Below are positions 25,701-40,700 of a DNA stretch of 64,000 nucleotides, piece after piece. How positions within the stretch are numbered: the stretch's first letter is position 1; every line of letters starts with the position of its first letter. Position numbers and translations under genes: made by a program. Under the pieces are notes generated by a model. The model did no database searches and was not told the origin of the DNA. It saw only the letters and a program-made list of their open reading frames with translations. Location of the stretch: NCBI GenBank assembly GCA_020091685.1, contig CM034595.1, positions 21,623,564-21,687,563 on the forward strand, written 5' to 3'. This DNA comes from Lutjanus erythropterus. Taxonomy: Eukaryota; Chordata; Actinopteri; Lutjaniformes; Lutjanidae.

Positions 25701-27294
25701 TCACCACCCCTCGCTCGGACAAAGCTTCCTCTCCCCCTGGTCTCACTTCTTAATGCTGGAAATTCTCTCTGTTTTTCACAAAGCTATCTCACTAGATAAC
25801 TCTATATTCTTTTTTTCTCCCCTGTATTCCTCTTTTCCTCTCCTCTCCCCCTCCCTCCCTCCCTCCTCCAATCCTCTTCCCTCCCTTCTCACTGCAGGCT
25901 CTCGCCTCCTTAAATGTGGCGTTTAGCGTCGTTTAGCGTGGTCAGAGAGCATGAAAAATGTGACACTTTCCCAGCCGTGGCTGGCTTACGCTCCGGCGCA
26001 TCCCCATTGTGTTTCTGCATTGTTGTGGGTGATTTCTTCTCCGCATAAACTCTACTGTATGAAACACTCATGCCTGTCTGAGCTTTGGCATGCTCCAGTT
26101 ATGCTGTAGTGTCGCTGCATTAGCGAGCAAAGGGGGGGTGGAGGGGGTTAGTGAGAGAGGGGAAGAGGAGGAGGCGGAGGTGGGATGGGAGGGGGGGTCA
26201 GGCTTGAGTGAAAATGGGAGGGGGACTGCAGAGAGTGAGCGAACAAATCGTGTGAGAGAAGGGTGGCAATAGAAGAAAAAAAAACTGTGAGACCGTGGAA
26301 GAAAGATGAGAAAAATAAAAAGAGAACCGGAAGAAAAAGAGGAGTATTAAACCCCTAAGAGAAAATATTTCTGTTTTGAATAGCTTTGCATTTATTTCTG
26401 CCCGCTGCTACATTTTGTAATATCATGTGGGCGTTGGTGATTGAACGATAATGCCGGGCACAGATCCTGTTCTCACCGTACCTTGGAATAAATTGCAGAT
26501 TCCATGACCTCTCCGTCTCTGTACCAGGTGATCTCAGCAGCAGGTTTGGCTCCCAAGGCTTTGCAGGTGAGATTGTGTGGTGTGTGGGCCTTAAGACGCA
26601 CAACAGGGCCACCCTCCACCACAGGGTCTGATGGAGGAACTGTAAAGCAGAACAAACATACCACTCAAAACAAAAAAACTTATTACAGCTCCGGGCCAGC
26701 ACAGAGCCACAAAGAAGTCATACAGATATTGAGCTCACTGTTGCTCTTAGCTCAGCATCAATATACTGCAACAGCAAAAGAAGCAAACAATATCTCCTCT
26801 TGGACATGTGTCTGTTTAACAAGGTGTAGTTCCAGACAGCAGAAAAGACCAAGAACAGTTGTCATTTGGAAAAAAAACAGACTCAACCTTATTTATTTCC
26901 TTTCTTGGGAGTAGCATTATTACTCTATTTGCTCTTACTGTTGCAGAGTGATGTTTCAACTGAATTGCTTATTTGTTCATTTATTTGCATGGTTTCGCAC
27001 GCACCACTGGCAAGCCAAGCGTGCCACCCCTGATGAAGGCGTCTATCTGCCCGACCAATAAGAGAAGGCGTAAACATGGGGTTTGTGCTGGCCTTTCTCG
27101 CTCCCTCCACCGAACCAATTTCACTGTGTGTATCTGAATTGTCAGAGGTCCTTCCGCTGCCGCGGCACGGACACTAATGGAATCCGAGTGCTAGGTGATT
27201 TTAATTTCCATGCCGATTCCCCTGACTGCACTCCTGCCGTTGACTCCTTTGACTGTGCAGGATTGCTTTGGTCTCATCTGGCCACATTGATTTA

Positions 27295-27353
<59 letters not shown>

Positions 27354-30300
27354 ACACACAAAAACACATACAGGTATGTGCACACACATACGCATGCACA
27401 GGAAAAGCCCCCTCCTCTCTTTAACACTCCTTATGTCCGCATGTTAACGGCAAGCTCCTGAGCGATGCACCTGATTTCATTTATATGTTTATGAAATGCA
27501 CATAATGTTCATGAACCACCTGCCTCAGTCTTTCAGAGTGCATTTAATGTAGAAAAAGCAGTTTATCACCTTTCTTTGCCGCCTCCATGTGGGCATCTTT
27601 ATGGCTGTGTGGGCATGTGATGACTGCCCTGCTTTGTACTGCTCTGTGCAGCTTTGACAGTGACACACAGAAAGGTGGGCTGATGAACACAGGTGAGCTC
27701 TCTGAAGCTATTCATTTAGCTGAAATGTTCTTACATAGCACTTGTGATCTCAGCCTGCTTGCCTTTCCATGGCAACCCTATCTGCACCACCGCCACAATG
27801 AAGTCAGAATATACACCTTGTTGGCAGCAGATAGATTCAAGGACAACAAGCTGTGGAATGAAGCTTTCTGTTGTGGTAAAAGCTGCAGCATCACTTCTCC
27901 CTGTGAGTTCCCCCCTCTTTCTGTATAATACCTGAATATATGGACGACTGACAGGACTAATTAATGAGTGATATTCCTTCGCATGCCACCAGATGCCAGC
28001 AGTGCTTTGCCGATTCCAATTCCCACAAGGCCCGAGCCCTTCTCCTCCTCCTTGCCCCCCCTCCTCCACCCCTGAACGTCTGTGTGAAGAAGTAGATCAC
28101 TCACATCATGTTAATGTAAAAACCGCCTTGCGGTTGACAAATGTTGTGGCTCACTGTAAAATGTGCTAACTGTGCAGACCCTGACTTTCAAGCAACTACG
28201 CAAGTCATTTGTGACTGCAGCAATCACATTATCCTAGACGTCCACAGTCTTGATTACCGCTACTGAGAGCAGAGGGGTTTCCTTTTTTTTCTGGCTTCAT
28301 GTCTTGGCTGAGCCTTGCTTGGTCTGAATTATACTTTCAGGACATGATTTTATACCAAGAAACTAAATTTACAGTTGGGTTATCTCAGAGTGGTGATAAA
28401 AGATTGTTTTATAATTTGCAAATCACTTGAAGAATATTTTTTAATTTGTCTATGATAAGTTGGGTTTTGAATCATTCATGTGTATGTGTTATTTTGTACA
28501 TTTGTCTATAAGCTCCTGTGTTTTGTGATGAAGACACTCCCCTGATTGTTCCCTTGCGCTGCCAGCCCGCAGGCCTTGGCACGAGGGCTGGCTGTGAGGA
28601 TCATGCATGAGCTGTGTATCTTACCTAGTACAGTGAGCTTGGCACGGTGGGAGCGCAGTGCCGCCTGTGTAGCCTGACACTCATACACCGCGTCATCCGC
28701 CAACTCTGCCGAATCGATCAGCAAGCTGTGCTCGCCTGATAGCGGGTCGCCCATTAAGGAATAGCGCGTCCAGCCTGCGTGAAGCCAGCACAGAGAATAG
28801 AGTCAGAGACAAACAAACCAACCAACAACAAACACATAATGAAAGGACTATAAAATGAACAGACTTGTGCCTTGAACAAAGGCGAAGAGAAACGTGGCAA
28901 GGCTCTGTAAGACACAAATGAAAGCAAGCAGCACCTCACTGGGCCAGGAATTGAGCCGTTGTGTTAGCAGAGCAGCGTGAGGCTGGAAATGCAACACGTG
29001 AGAGAGCTGCTGCATGAGGAGTCTGTCCTTTAAACACAGACACAATAAAGATGGGGTGGCTAAGGTCAAGAGGAAGCCTCTCCACCTTCTCTCTAGTCTG
29101 CCACACATTTAAATGTCAGTGCGTGACAAAAGCCAATTGATTATCTACCTTCCTACAAGACCCTTAAAATGCTAAGCAACAAATTAAGGTTCCGTGTGTG
29201 CAGCAGTAGCCGACCTGTCTGTGGTACATTGTTCTCTAAACATTAATTTGCGTAAAACTCCAATGTTTGACAGAGAGAGACTTGGTTTCTAATGAGACCT
29301 GGCATTGATCGCAGCAAGACAGGCTGAGACAGAGAGTGTAATAAACACACAGACGGAAAGCAGTAGAGACAGGAGAGATGGAGACGGACAGACAGAGTGA
29401 AATTACCTGGTAGGTCTCTCTCTCCACCCAGTGCCAGGCCATCTTTGGTCCATTGTACCATTCCCCGATACCCCACAATGACACAGGGTAGAGTCACTGA
29501 CTGACCAGCTACAACCACCTGGTCCTGTGGCTGCTGGGAGAAGTAGGCTGCTTGGGTGGCGGCTGCAAGAAAAGAGAGAAAGCGTGATGTGAATATAACA
29601 TCTCTATGGAATTCACATTGTCATGATGGTACAGTTTCATTCTTGGAAAAAAGGTGCTAATTAGAACCAAAAAGGGTTCTTCAGCTTGTCCCCATAGGAG
29701 AGGGGTTTTATCAAGGGTTCTTTGTAAGACTAGAACCTTTTTCAAAGAAAAGGGTTGTTGAAATTCTTGAAGAGCTTTCAGTGGTTTGTCAAGGGTTCTT
29801 TGTACCATGATATGAAAGGGTTCTTGGTAGAACCCCCTAGGTGGGTACTTGTTAACACCCTTGGAAGGTGGAAAGGTTCTGGATTGAGCCCTCTGAGAGG
29901 GTTCTGGGTGAAACCTTTCATGGATGTTTCCTGCTAGAATATTTTCTAAAGGTCTAAAGTCTTCTTGGAACCATTTTAGAAAGTTCTACCTAGAACCCAA
30001 CATAAAGAACCACAATACCCTGTGAGAAGTTCTACAGAGACCCCTTTATGGTGTAATAATTCCACCCAGAATCCTCTCTGAGGGATCAATCCGAAACCAT
30101 TCCACCCTTTAAGGGTGCTAACAAGAACCCACCCAAGGCGTTCTGCTGAGAATCCTTTTATATTCCAAAGGCTTTATCTAGAACCCACCCAGGGGGCTTT
30201 ACCAAGAACCCTTTCATATTATGGTACAAAGAACCCTTGAGAAACCCTTATCAAAAGAGTTCAAGTATTTTAGCAATCCTTGAAGAACTCTTTCTTCCAA

Positions 30301-33300
30301 AAAAGATTCTTTGGATTAAAATGGTTCTTAAAGGAACCCTTAGCCTTACAAAGAACCCTTGATTAATCCTTTCTTCAAAAAACAAAACAAAAACAAAAGC
30401 TCTTCAGAAGCAAATGGTTCTGGGAATTTCAGCCTTTCAGGAAGAACCCTTTTGGAACCCTAACTTATAAAAGTAGATGGACAATTCACACTAAATTTCA
30501 CAACATAGCTGTAGAATATTTAAGTATGCAGAATACAGCTAATGGCATTTCAGAGAATGTAATGGCGACACATTTCTGCAGAGCCAGCAGCAGCGATGTG
30601 GCGTGAGGAAAGTGAAACCTGCTTTGTAAGGGGTGTGAAGAAAGTAAGTATGAAAGAGAGCAGAGTCCCATGAACTGCTCTGCTTGCTCTCTTGTTTTCA
30701 TGGCACTCGCTGAGAGCATGGACGAGGCTGACATGTGTGAAAATATTATTTTTCTCCCTATAAATGTGGCTTCTAAGAGGAAGAGTCAGCTGCGCCTCAT
30801 AACTTATTTAACTCTTTCCCAAGACCATATGGTTATATGCTCGCTGACATGAAGCAAACACAATTCTAGGGAGAAAAATCTGCCACTCTTTCAGTGTGCT
30901 TTTTGTAAAAATGGATGTTAAACAATCAAAACTCCATTAAAGTTCCCGGGGGACCCATCCGTTTGAGCCTGCTGAAAGTCAGCGGAGACACCTGCCGCCG
31001 TTCCGCTGCTGTGTTTAAGTACGGCACACAGTCTCACCGGATTGGCTGGCCTGCCTTCACACGCATACAGAAACACAGTGTGAATGTGGATCCGCGGATC
31101 CAACTGTTTGTGCCACTATGCTAAAGATTGAGTATTACAAACCCTACTGGCAGGGGAAGATGGCAACACTCCAGAGGTAACTAATCCGTAGGGGAAGGTA
31201 GGAGGAGAGGGAGAAAGGCAGTTGGTTGGTTATCTAAGTGGGGTGTCTGTGTGAGTCGCGAAGAGGACTTAAAAAAACCCTTCCCTCATTCTTCTTCTCT
31301 TTTTCTTTGTTGCTCAGTGGAGAATGGAAGGGAAGGGGGACAGAGGAGATAAAGAGGGTTCTATTCAGGCAGTGCTAAGCCCCCCCTGAACTGCTTCTCT
31401 TGGTGGGAGCGCTTAAACAGACAGGGTTGCCCCCCCTCCCGGCGAAGAAAGCCGCTGAAAGGAGGGCAACATACGGCGGCCAGAGACGCGCTATTGTCCC
31501 CTTGTCCCTCTCTTTTAATAGGCCTCTTCATTTCCAATCAATCCTGCTAAATGCAAGTTTAATAGCTTTTCAATAGCAGCTTTTCCCCCCAGAGGGTAGC
31601 CGGGATTTTCTCTCTCTCTGTCTCACCCCTTTTCTCTTTGCCCGTCTCTTCCCCCTCTCCCTCACTCCATTCTCCCTAGTTTTTCTTTCTTTTTTGAAAA
31701 GGGGGGCTTCCGAGGTTGTTGGCAGTGTTTATTCCGCACTCAATTATCCACTTCATCTCGGGGTGCACCATGGACTGAACCCTGCCCCTCGCCTCCCCTC
31801 TCCCTGTGCACCCTCCTGCCTCTGTCTCCCAACAGCACAATTAAAGCCGCCAAACAGAGAGTTCATCAGGAACGTGAGCCCTCCATGTCTTAGACCATTG
31901 AGGTTCTCAGCAACTGCCTCAAAAATCCATTTTCACATACGTCCATTCTTATGCCATGTCTCCACCAAAGTTAGCACGTATATGTAGTTTTTTTTAAACA
32001 TGCTAAAAATAGGCGATTGACCCTTTTCCTGTTGTTTGTAGACCTATTTCTCTTTTTCTTTTTTCTGATGTGTGCTGAGACTCAGCTCATGCATGTTCAG
32101 TAGAACACAGAGAAAGAGGTTCTTAACCATCTCTGTGTTCAGCACTTAGTACTTATGTAGGTTCTAACTAAATCTCTGTAGTTTGAAATTTACTTACTCT
32201 CCTGTGTTGCTGTTTGTACTTTCAGGTATCTGCTTTTATTTACTTTTTAATGTTCATTTTCATCTATTGAAGTCATATTAAATCAGTGCCAATTAAAACG
32301 CAAAGCATTTCCTGATGTTTCTGTTGCTTCGTAATAAAAGCTTTTAGATAACAAAATAACTTTTAGGAAATAAAATGTTTATCCACTGTTCAAACACTCA
32401 GCTAAAGACGAGCGGTCACCAGAACATACATGCCTTCAAGTGGGTGCAAACTCCACTGTGCTGTGCTGACAAGTCGAGTCAAACAAAGTCAAGCCATGCA
32501 GCACATTTGTATGAAAAAGGAGCAAAAGATGCATCTAGCCGTCATTGCTACAGCTGAAAAGGAGCAAAAATAGCATGGCCATGTGATGCTGACATCATTG
32601 GCGATCAGACGTAGATACGATAAATAGCTGGGTCTACTGTAGAGTCATAAGACCCTGGAGTGAGTGCTGAATGTAGTCTTTCCCACTGAAGACAAAAGCC
32701 AGATGTTAGTGAGTGTTTGTGGGTTTTTTGTCCACTGTAAAAGGGGCTTTGCTCTCCAGCTGGGCCAAAAGAGATGTTAATATAGTTGAACATAAAAAAA
32801 TGATCAGAGAACAATGCATGTTATCTTACCAGTAATGTCTCCTTGTGCATCTTTTTTTTTTAGTGTTTGAAAAGCCTATCAAGCTGTGGATGCAAACAGG
32901 TAGGCTGTATGTGTGTCACGCACCGTGGATCAAAAGAGGCCAATTTAAAAGCGTCAATGAGAAGTGAAACGTCTTGGAGCTCAGGCTATTAGGCGTTTAG
33001 CGAAGGCTGGCATTTTCCTATCATACCTTCAAAAAATGCTGTTTTTACAGTCTGGCAGCCTGTCCCTAACATTCTGCCTTTATGAGCTATTGAGCGTTTT
33101 CATATGCCTCCCCTTGCAGAGTGAGATGGGGATTTTCCTCTTTGTACTTGCAACAGTACAAACATTGATTGCAATTAAGTATCTTGCCCAGAGTATCTAA
33201 ATGTTTACAATGGGTAATAATTCACAGCATTGGTTGATTGTTCAGATGGATTACATGCATTGAATTGTTTCTCTTTACCTCACCCACATAAGATTTCTCA

Positions 33301-34568
33301 TGCTCACATATGGCAATTAACGCCACGCGCGCTTACACATCCAAATGCAGGCGTACAAATATAGAGTACAGAGTATGTGCTGCTGTAGCGAATGTCTTCA
33401 CACCATATGAGTGATTCATTGCTCTCCAGATCCCTTATTGAAAATGCTCAACAGAACATCTCGACTGGCTAATGACTCATGCCAGATTCCTTTAATTCCT
33501 CCTTGCTGAATTAGACAATTCTTTGACGGTGTATTAGCAGCTTAATTACATGAATACATTTCTGACGGGCAGAGAGGGAGGAACAGAAACCAGACAAAGA
33601 AAAGAGTGGAGGAGAGGCAGTCAGAAGAAGTAGGGAGCTGTGGGTGTGAAGAAGCTCCTTCTTGGTGTGCTGCAGTGTCACGTACACATACACGCGAAGC
33701 ACACAAACACCACAGCAGCACCATAGCTTTCACCAGACTCAGAATGAGGAGCTTGTCTTTTGGCTGCGATTGAATCAAATTCGAGAAGAAAGATCTGAAT
33801 CCCCTTGAAATCTCAACATTTCTGCAGTAGATGTTGCTTTATTTACCATGTCGTTTTGAATGATACGCAGGTAAATATGTACAGTGTTGATTAGTTATAC
33901 CGCATGTGGTGTGCTTAATGTTACTTTAGAGGCAGTTAAAATTTAGATTTACAAGTCCTCATCACAAAAAAAAATTCTTCTATTTCTTACCTTAACTCTG
34001 TGTCTGTATGTGTATGAGTGTGCGCTTTTCCATCCCCCAGTAACAAGGTCAAAACACATTTGGCCTGATACATTTTAATCCGGATTTCTCAAAATGGAAT
34101 ATCATTTCACGCCGCTGGATGCACATAGGGCTAAGTTTATGTGTGTGCATTTCCGCCTGACTGTGTGAGCTCAGTGTCTCTTAAACTGTGCCATGTATGT
34201 TTATGTCTGTGTGTGTGTGTGCATCTGAATGTGTGAATGGGTGTGTGTGTGTGGAGGGGTGGGGCAGTGTTAATAGGGAAAGCAACTTGTCAGGCACCGG
34301 AGGGCACATTTAGCAGTTACTTTGACACAGTGACTTTGCTGTTTCTGTCACGTGGTCGCAGTTAAGTGCAAAAACCGCCTCTCCGACTTGGACACACAAC
34401 CTATTAAAGAGCTTTGCGTCGACCCCGGTGCTGCCCGCACTCCCTCTCCTTCATCTGAACTGATAGGGATACACTCACATCAGGAAGGATCAGGAAGAGA
34501 TGGACAGATGTCAGCAATGATCCGTCCACCGCTGGACATCTGCCTTGATAGAATTAGATTGAACCAGT

Positions 34569-34612
<44 letters not shown>

Positions 34613-34702
34613 AAAGTGTGTATGTGTAAGCGCCAGCCATGATGCTAAAGACTGAGAAAGATAATGGCACTGCAGATGACCTTTAGATAAAATGTGGTTC
34701 TA

Positions 34703-34789
<87 letters not shown>

Positions 34790-37700
34790 GCAGTGCATTG
34801 CATTTACTACCAACTCACCACAACCATAATCTGTTATGCCATTTTGGTAATCTGACAAAAAACAAAAACAGAATTCCAGCTTCTGATAGTATTACTCAAG
34901 CTAACAAAAAGGAGATAACTAAGAAATAACTAGATTGGGAAGCACCAACGAAGAGAGTGGATAATGATTGTTACAGAAATATGAAAAAAAATGACATTTT
35001 CTCTAAGACTTTATAAATTTCACAAGTATCGGTCAAAATGGTTATTATAAGAATATGGATATTACATAGAAAGATTATTTAGTGTTTTGATTGGTTACTT
35101 TTCCTCCTCCTTCACTTCTTTCACTTTTTCTCATAACATGTATTTGTGGTCAACCCTGCCCACACCAGAAAAAAGTGTGTTGGTTGAAAGTGCAAGCAGC
35201 TTATTCTAACTGTTATATTAGTTCGCTGTAAGGCAGCAGCACCACGTGGACATAGTAAGTATGACAGGAGAAGTATAAGGAGCGAGAAAGTCTGTATTTA
35301 GAGGAGGTGGGGTGCATGGCTGGATCAAACAAACACAGGACTTTTACCCAAGAGACTGGGGTTCGAGTCCTGTGTGAAATGAAAAGAAAATGTAGAGTTA
35401 TATAAAGTTTGACATCGTGTCACTTCTGTCACGCAAATAATTTCACTTCTACCACATATGTCATTTTAACCCAAAACACGATCTTTTCCTGACCCTGAAC
35501 AAGAAGCTTTATGGCCTAAAACTAACCAAGTGCTTAAACTACACTGTGACCATTTTACAACATAAACCACATATGTAAGTGAGTTATGTCATGTGACACG
35601 TTACATAGTTAAGATCCAGTAACCCTGTCGCTGCCAGTACTCTCCACATATGTAATGTTGGGAGTAATTGATAATCAACTTTTTCTGTTGGTTCAGTATG
35701 AGGATGTGTTGGGTCACCAGTATCAGTCATTTATTTTTTATTAATTGTTTATTTCTTCCAGTTTCTTTGCTGTGATTTATTGGCTTTGTATTCCTTTCTT
35801 AACTTAATGAATTTGGTTTAATGGTATTAGTAATGGTATTTGTTTATTGGTCTTACACTGGGTTTGTATGCGTAATAGATAAACGTCAAAAAGGCAATAG
35901 GTTTTCTCATTCCCTTTGAGGACTGGATGGACTGAGACTGAGAACCTGAGATGATCCCTGTTCATGTTGTTGTTTGTTGTTTGTATTCTTTTCTTCCGCT
36001 GTGGGACTATTAGGAATGTAACCCTAGAAACTAAGTTCACTGCTGATAACACATGAGCTGTGCTGTATTGCCTCTGGTGACCTATCTGTTCAGTGTTTTT
36101 GTAATTTTGTGTTCCACCAAAACAAAATTATATAAATGAAGTATAAAAATAGCATTCCAGGCCATAAAACAGTTTAACCCAGCATTCAAAAAGTCAGGTC
36201 ATTGTGGTAACACATAAAATAACATCCGACTCTCTCGTTTGTAGCAGCTCAGGCAATGCACTCTGTCCATTTCCCCGTGTTTTTACAATGACACTCAACT
36301 GCATATGTTCATTCACTCTGAGAGGCTGCGAGCTGCGTTCGCAGAGAGTCCCTATTTTAGTCCTGATTTTATTCCATGTCCTCATTCCCATCCAGAGCAA
36401 AGAGTGCAACATCGAGTCCTGTGGGGTCTATAAATATAAGTGCTCTCAACTTGACTGGACAATTTGCTCGAGGTGCAGTAATAATTCAAAATGTTAAAAA
36501 ATAGCGCCCGATATCTACTTGCATTCTCGCCCTAGCAGCCGTGGTGGAGGCAGAATCCTGTTGCGAGTTTTCCACAATAAGAGCCCGAGAGGAGAAAATG
36601 AGGAGGAAAAAGAGACAAAAAAACGGCAGCACAAAACAAGGCAATTGGCAAAAAAGTGTCAAGCTTGGAATAAACAACCCCTTTCCCCAAATGCCATCCA
36701 TTGTGCCTTGTCTAGATAAGGCTTCTAAATCGGGCTGGAAAATGCAAGCTCCATTTCTCTCTGTATGGAATTATTATCCCTTTGTTTTGAGTCGGGCTCT
36801 TTTGTCTTCCCCTTCCTGTGTGTGTATGTGTGTGCGTGTGTACAAAACAGACAGTAGTGCTGAGGTAGTTGAACCAAAGAGTATGTCCCAAAGGGGGACC
36901 CTGCACCCATCTCATGTTTGATCTGGCTACTAAGCTCATTATGACTCCCACAGAACTTCTGAGGGCCTGAGGGGGGCTAACAGCAGATACCACCCACCAA
37001 CCGCCAACTCGTGGCACTATGGCACCCAACACATGCTATACATGTGTGAGCACCTCTGTGTTTTGCTTGTGCCACTGCAGATGGCCTCCTCTCTCACACC
37101 TTTAATGCGTCCCGGCCTCTCTTCAGTCCTTTCTCTCCCACGTTGCATTCCAGCTGCACTCCCACCCACCCACTCGCACTATCTTTTCTCCCATTCTGCG
37201 TTTTTGTGCCCAAATTGCAGTCTAACAGCTTTTTAAGAGCTGTTTTGCTGGAGTTTAATCCTCCTAGCCACCCCTTTCAGCCTTTATTCCATTGTGAAAA
37301 TCTTGGCTCAGACCTAGACCCTTTTTAGAGAGTGGACCCGCTCATCCACCCAGCCCCCTCCCCTCCTGCTCCTGCTGCTCTGCTGATACCCCCACCCAGG
37401 GCATTCTCTCTCATTCCTCTACAATCCAAGTCCATCCTCTCATTCCTCTGTTTATCACTCATACGTCTACAGTCAGTGAGCCATGATCCCTGAAATCAAT
37501 GCCTAGCAGGCCCCCTCTGAGAGTTATATAAGGTGTTACTAATTGTTGATTTGCTTTCTCCATGCCTCTTTCTGCCATCACTCTGCTTTTTCAGACTCCC
37601 GTGTCAGCTGTCATCTCTTGCCAGCCTCTCCCCCTTGCACTTTCTCTTCGCTCTCCTCTTCTTTCCTGTATCCCCTGTCCCTTTTCTCTCGCTCTCTGCA

Positions 37701-40700
37701 TCCCTGGTGTGAAAATCACAGGGGTTTGTGTCAGCTTGTCAACACAACACTCAAGAAAGCAGGGTAGCAGGGAACAACAGCAAAAAAAAAAAAGAGCCAC
37801 TACATGTTAGAAAGACCGGAAAAACTGAGGAAAGGTAAAAATGGAAAAAGTGGGCTCCTGTCAGCTCCCAATTGCAAAGGAGCGGGCCTGAGAGGGGATT
37901 GATGGAACGCTGTAATCAGTCTGTCTCCGAGGCTGTCACCACGAGGTTTTTCTCTGCTGGAATAGGGCACTGCACGCATCAGGGCAGCAGCGAGGCTGAT
38001 CGCATGGGAGAGCAGTGGCAGAGTTTCTCCCTGGGTACCTGCTACAGCAGATGCAGTGGATAGAGTAATAGAGTGGTATGCATACAAGGAGGGGAAGAAG
38101 GGAGGGAAAAAAGGAGGAGTGTGGCTTGGAAGAGGGAGACCAAGAGTGCTGATGTGACACAGTCGGTATATGAGTGTACGTGAATGGTTCACTGCAGTAC
38201 AATGTGCCATAAATACACTCATTCTCATACTGTCTTCATACACACAGATGCACCCTCACTGTCACAGTCCCATATCTTTAGGGTTTCTAGTGGGCAGAAG
38301 CATCTCTCTGAGTATAATTCTAGCACAGCTTTTAAACAGCACCCCCCCACCCCACACACACACTCTGAAGCCAAGAGCCAAAGAGCTGAGAGCTGACTCC
38401 ATGCAGACAGATAGCAAGTGACTGGCTGGCTGGCAGGAGGACAGGAAATAAAAAGCCATATAAAAAAGGGAGAAAAGGGGAGGGAGCCAGTGGTGGCGGT
38501 ATGAAATTGTCTGTACACATCAGCCAGCAGTGTTGACAAGATGTTGATTGAGCTAGTCTTGTCATTTCGTGTCATTCCTGCTTACCCCCTGGTGTTTTCA
38601 CTGCAAGACAGCTGCTGGCTGGATCTGTGTCACAGTTCCAGCCCTTTTCTGTCCCCCCTGCTTCTCTGTCTCTCTGCTTTTTCTTTCTGTATCCCAATTT
38701 TCCTCTCTGGCTCCCTCCCCCTCTTTCACCAGTGTTTGGATGGAAGGGCTTTCAGTATAATTTACTGTGCTTTTAAATCATTAACTTCTTGTGCTGTTTG
38801 CAAAAGCCTGGTTTAGTGTGTGCATAACAGCTGACATGGTGGATAAAACAGCAACGGTGCGCAACATGTGACAGAAAGATGAGACAGGAATTTTTCAAAA
38901 AAACGTAAATCTTTTCATTCCCTGCCACAGACATGACACGTAAATAAATATATAAATAAATAATAGATTAAAAATCCATAAAACAATGAAGAGATCATGT
39001 TAAAATTGCCTCCATCTCTTGCTTTTTCTAAAAGGCGGTGGAAATGAAAACAAAGGAATTCTCTACATAGATTCTGCACTGGGACTCTGGGCCTAATGCC
39101 CTGGAGTGTCAATTAATTTAGTCTAGGGATTTGCGGCCTACTCTTCCTAATTGAGCCCAGTGGAGACCCCCTTGGCTCTTCACGATAGGAAGTAGTGCGT
39201 TTCATAATTAATATTTTTTTTTCCCTTTATTATTATTATTTTTTAATGAGGGTGGTAATGTTGTAAATGTATGCATCTCATTAGAGTAAAAGGGCCATCT
39301 ACACTATTGTTCACTTGTGCAGTGTTTGCTGCTGGTGAGATGAATAAGAGAGACAACCTCATTCAGAGGCAGCGATTGCACATTGAAGTCAAAGCTGTGC
39401 TTTTGTGTCTGTTTGAATATAAAACAGAACTCGCTCAATGAGAGTCTCATTAGTGTTGCTTAATATGTGTGCTTTTTAAAGCTTAGAGGTTAATGCCCGA
39501 CTTGCCTCCATTTCACTGGAGCTCTCTTTAATTTGATGCATAATTCTTTTTTGTCAGCAGCTGACAAGAGCCCCTTCAGAGAAAGCAGCTGAGCTGTGTT
39601 GTGAACTCTGCATCCAACAGGAACACAAAGGCACAAAAACACTTCTAATTAAACCTGTTTAAAATGTTTCTCTTCGCTTTTCCTTCTCATGCTCGCTCTG
39701 CATTATGGAAGATATTTCAGAACTATCCTGTCTCCCCATCTCTCTGTCCAGAGAACATAACTCCTGGCGATTAAACAAATTACCTCTTCTCCCAGGAGAG
39801 CCATGGATCCAGTGGAAACAATAAGTGTGTGATTCACAATGCTGCCGCCTCTCTGTTCTTACAAACGGCCTTCAAATTGCCATTTATTAATCAATGTCTG
39901 TGGTTAGTCTGTGACCAGAATTCTTGCTCCCTTTTCATCTGGAGGTGGAGAAAAGATGAGTTTTAATTTAACATCAAATTTTTATTCCATTCATCAGATT
40001 GCCTGTAACTTGAATCATTCCTTTAAAATTACTGATGACTAAGAGCTTCGAGAACACAAGAAAGGGAGGGAAAAAATGTTACCTGCCGACCTCGATACAT
40101 CCTGCTTTGTGTTGAGAAAAAGAAGGGAAGGGGAAAACTAATTTCCTGAAACTCCATTTCTTAAGCGTTGATTAGTAAAGGAGCATAATTAGAGTGAAAT
40201 GTGAAGTCAGGGTTTTTTCAGATTGCGCCGCTTCCTCTAGAAAAATCAGGCCATGATTAATGAATAAATGATTAATGAGTGAACTAATTAATCAATTAAT
40301 TATTAAGCAAGCACTCTGAACAAGAAACGGGTAGGGTGACAGTGAACAGTGGATATAAGAGATGGTTAGGTTGTGTGTTAGAGAAAAAAAAGGATTTAGG
40401 ATAATCTGCCTGTTTGTTCTGTCAGTTTGTTTTGTCTTCCGTTCCAGGGAAGGATGAGGAAGAGGGCGGATGGGAGGAGATGGAAGGCTCAGCCCTTTTC
40501 TTTAGCTTCCTGAGTCTTGTGTGAGAGATTTGACCTCAAAATGCTGCATTTGCAAGTTCCCCCTCATATCAAATGCCATATTTACACCAAAATTAGCAGT
40601 TTTTTTAAAACATGGCTAAACCTGTTAAAAATAGGCAGTTGACCCTTGTCCTCCTGACTGTACATGACTGTTTTCTGATGTGTGCTGGAAAGCAGACGTT

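Noticed and set aside
27083..27424. Open frames through the CA microsatellite, both strands
   Set aside because: Poly-(Thr-His) and poly-(Cys-Val) translations are artefacts of the dinucleotide repeat.
35318..35372. Possible tRNA gene
   Set aside because: There is a good B box but no complete cloverleaf, acceptor stem or credible anticodon loop; it fits a SINE remnant better.
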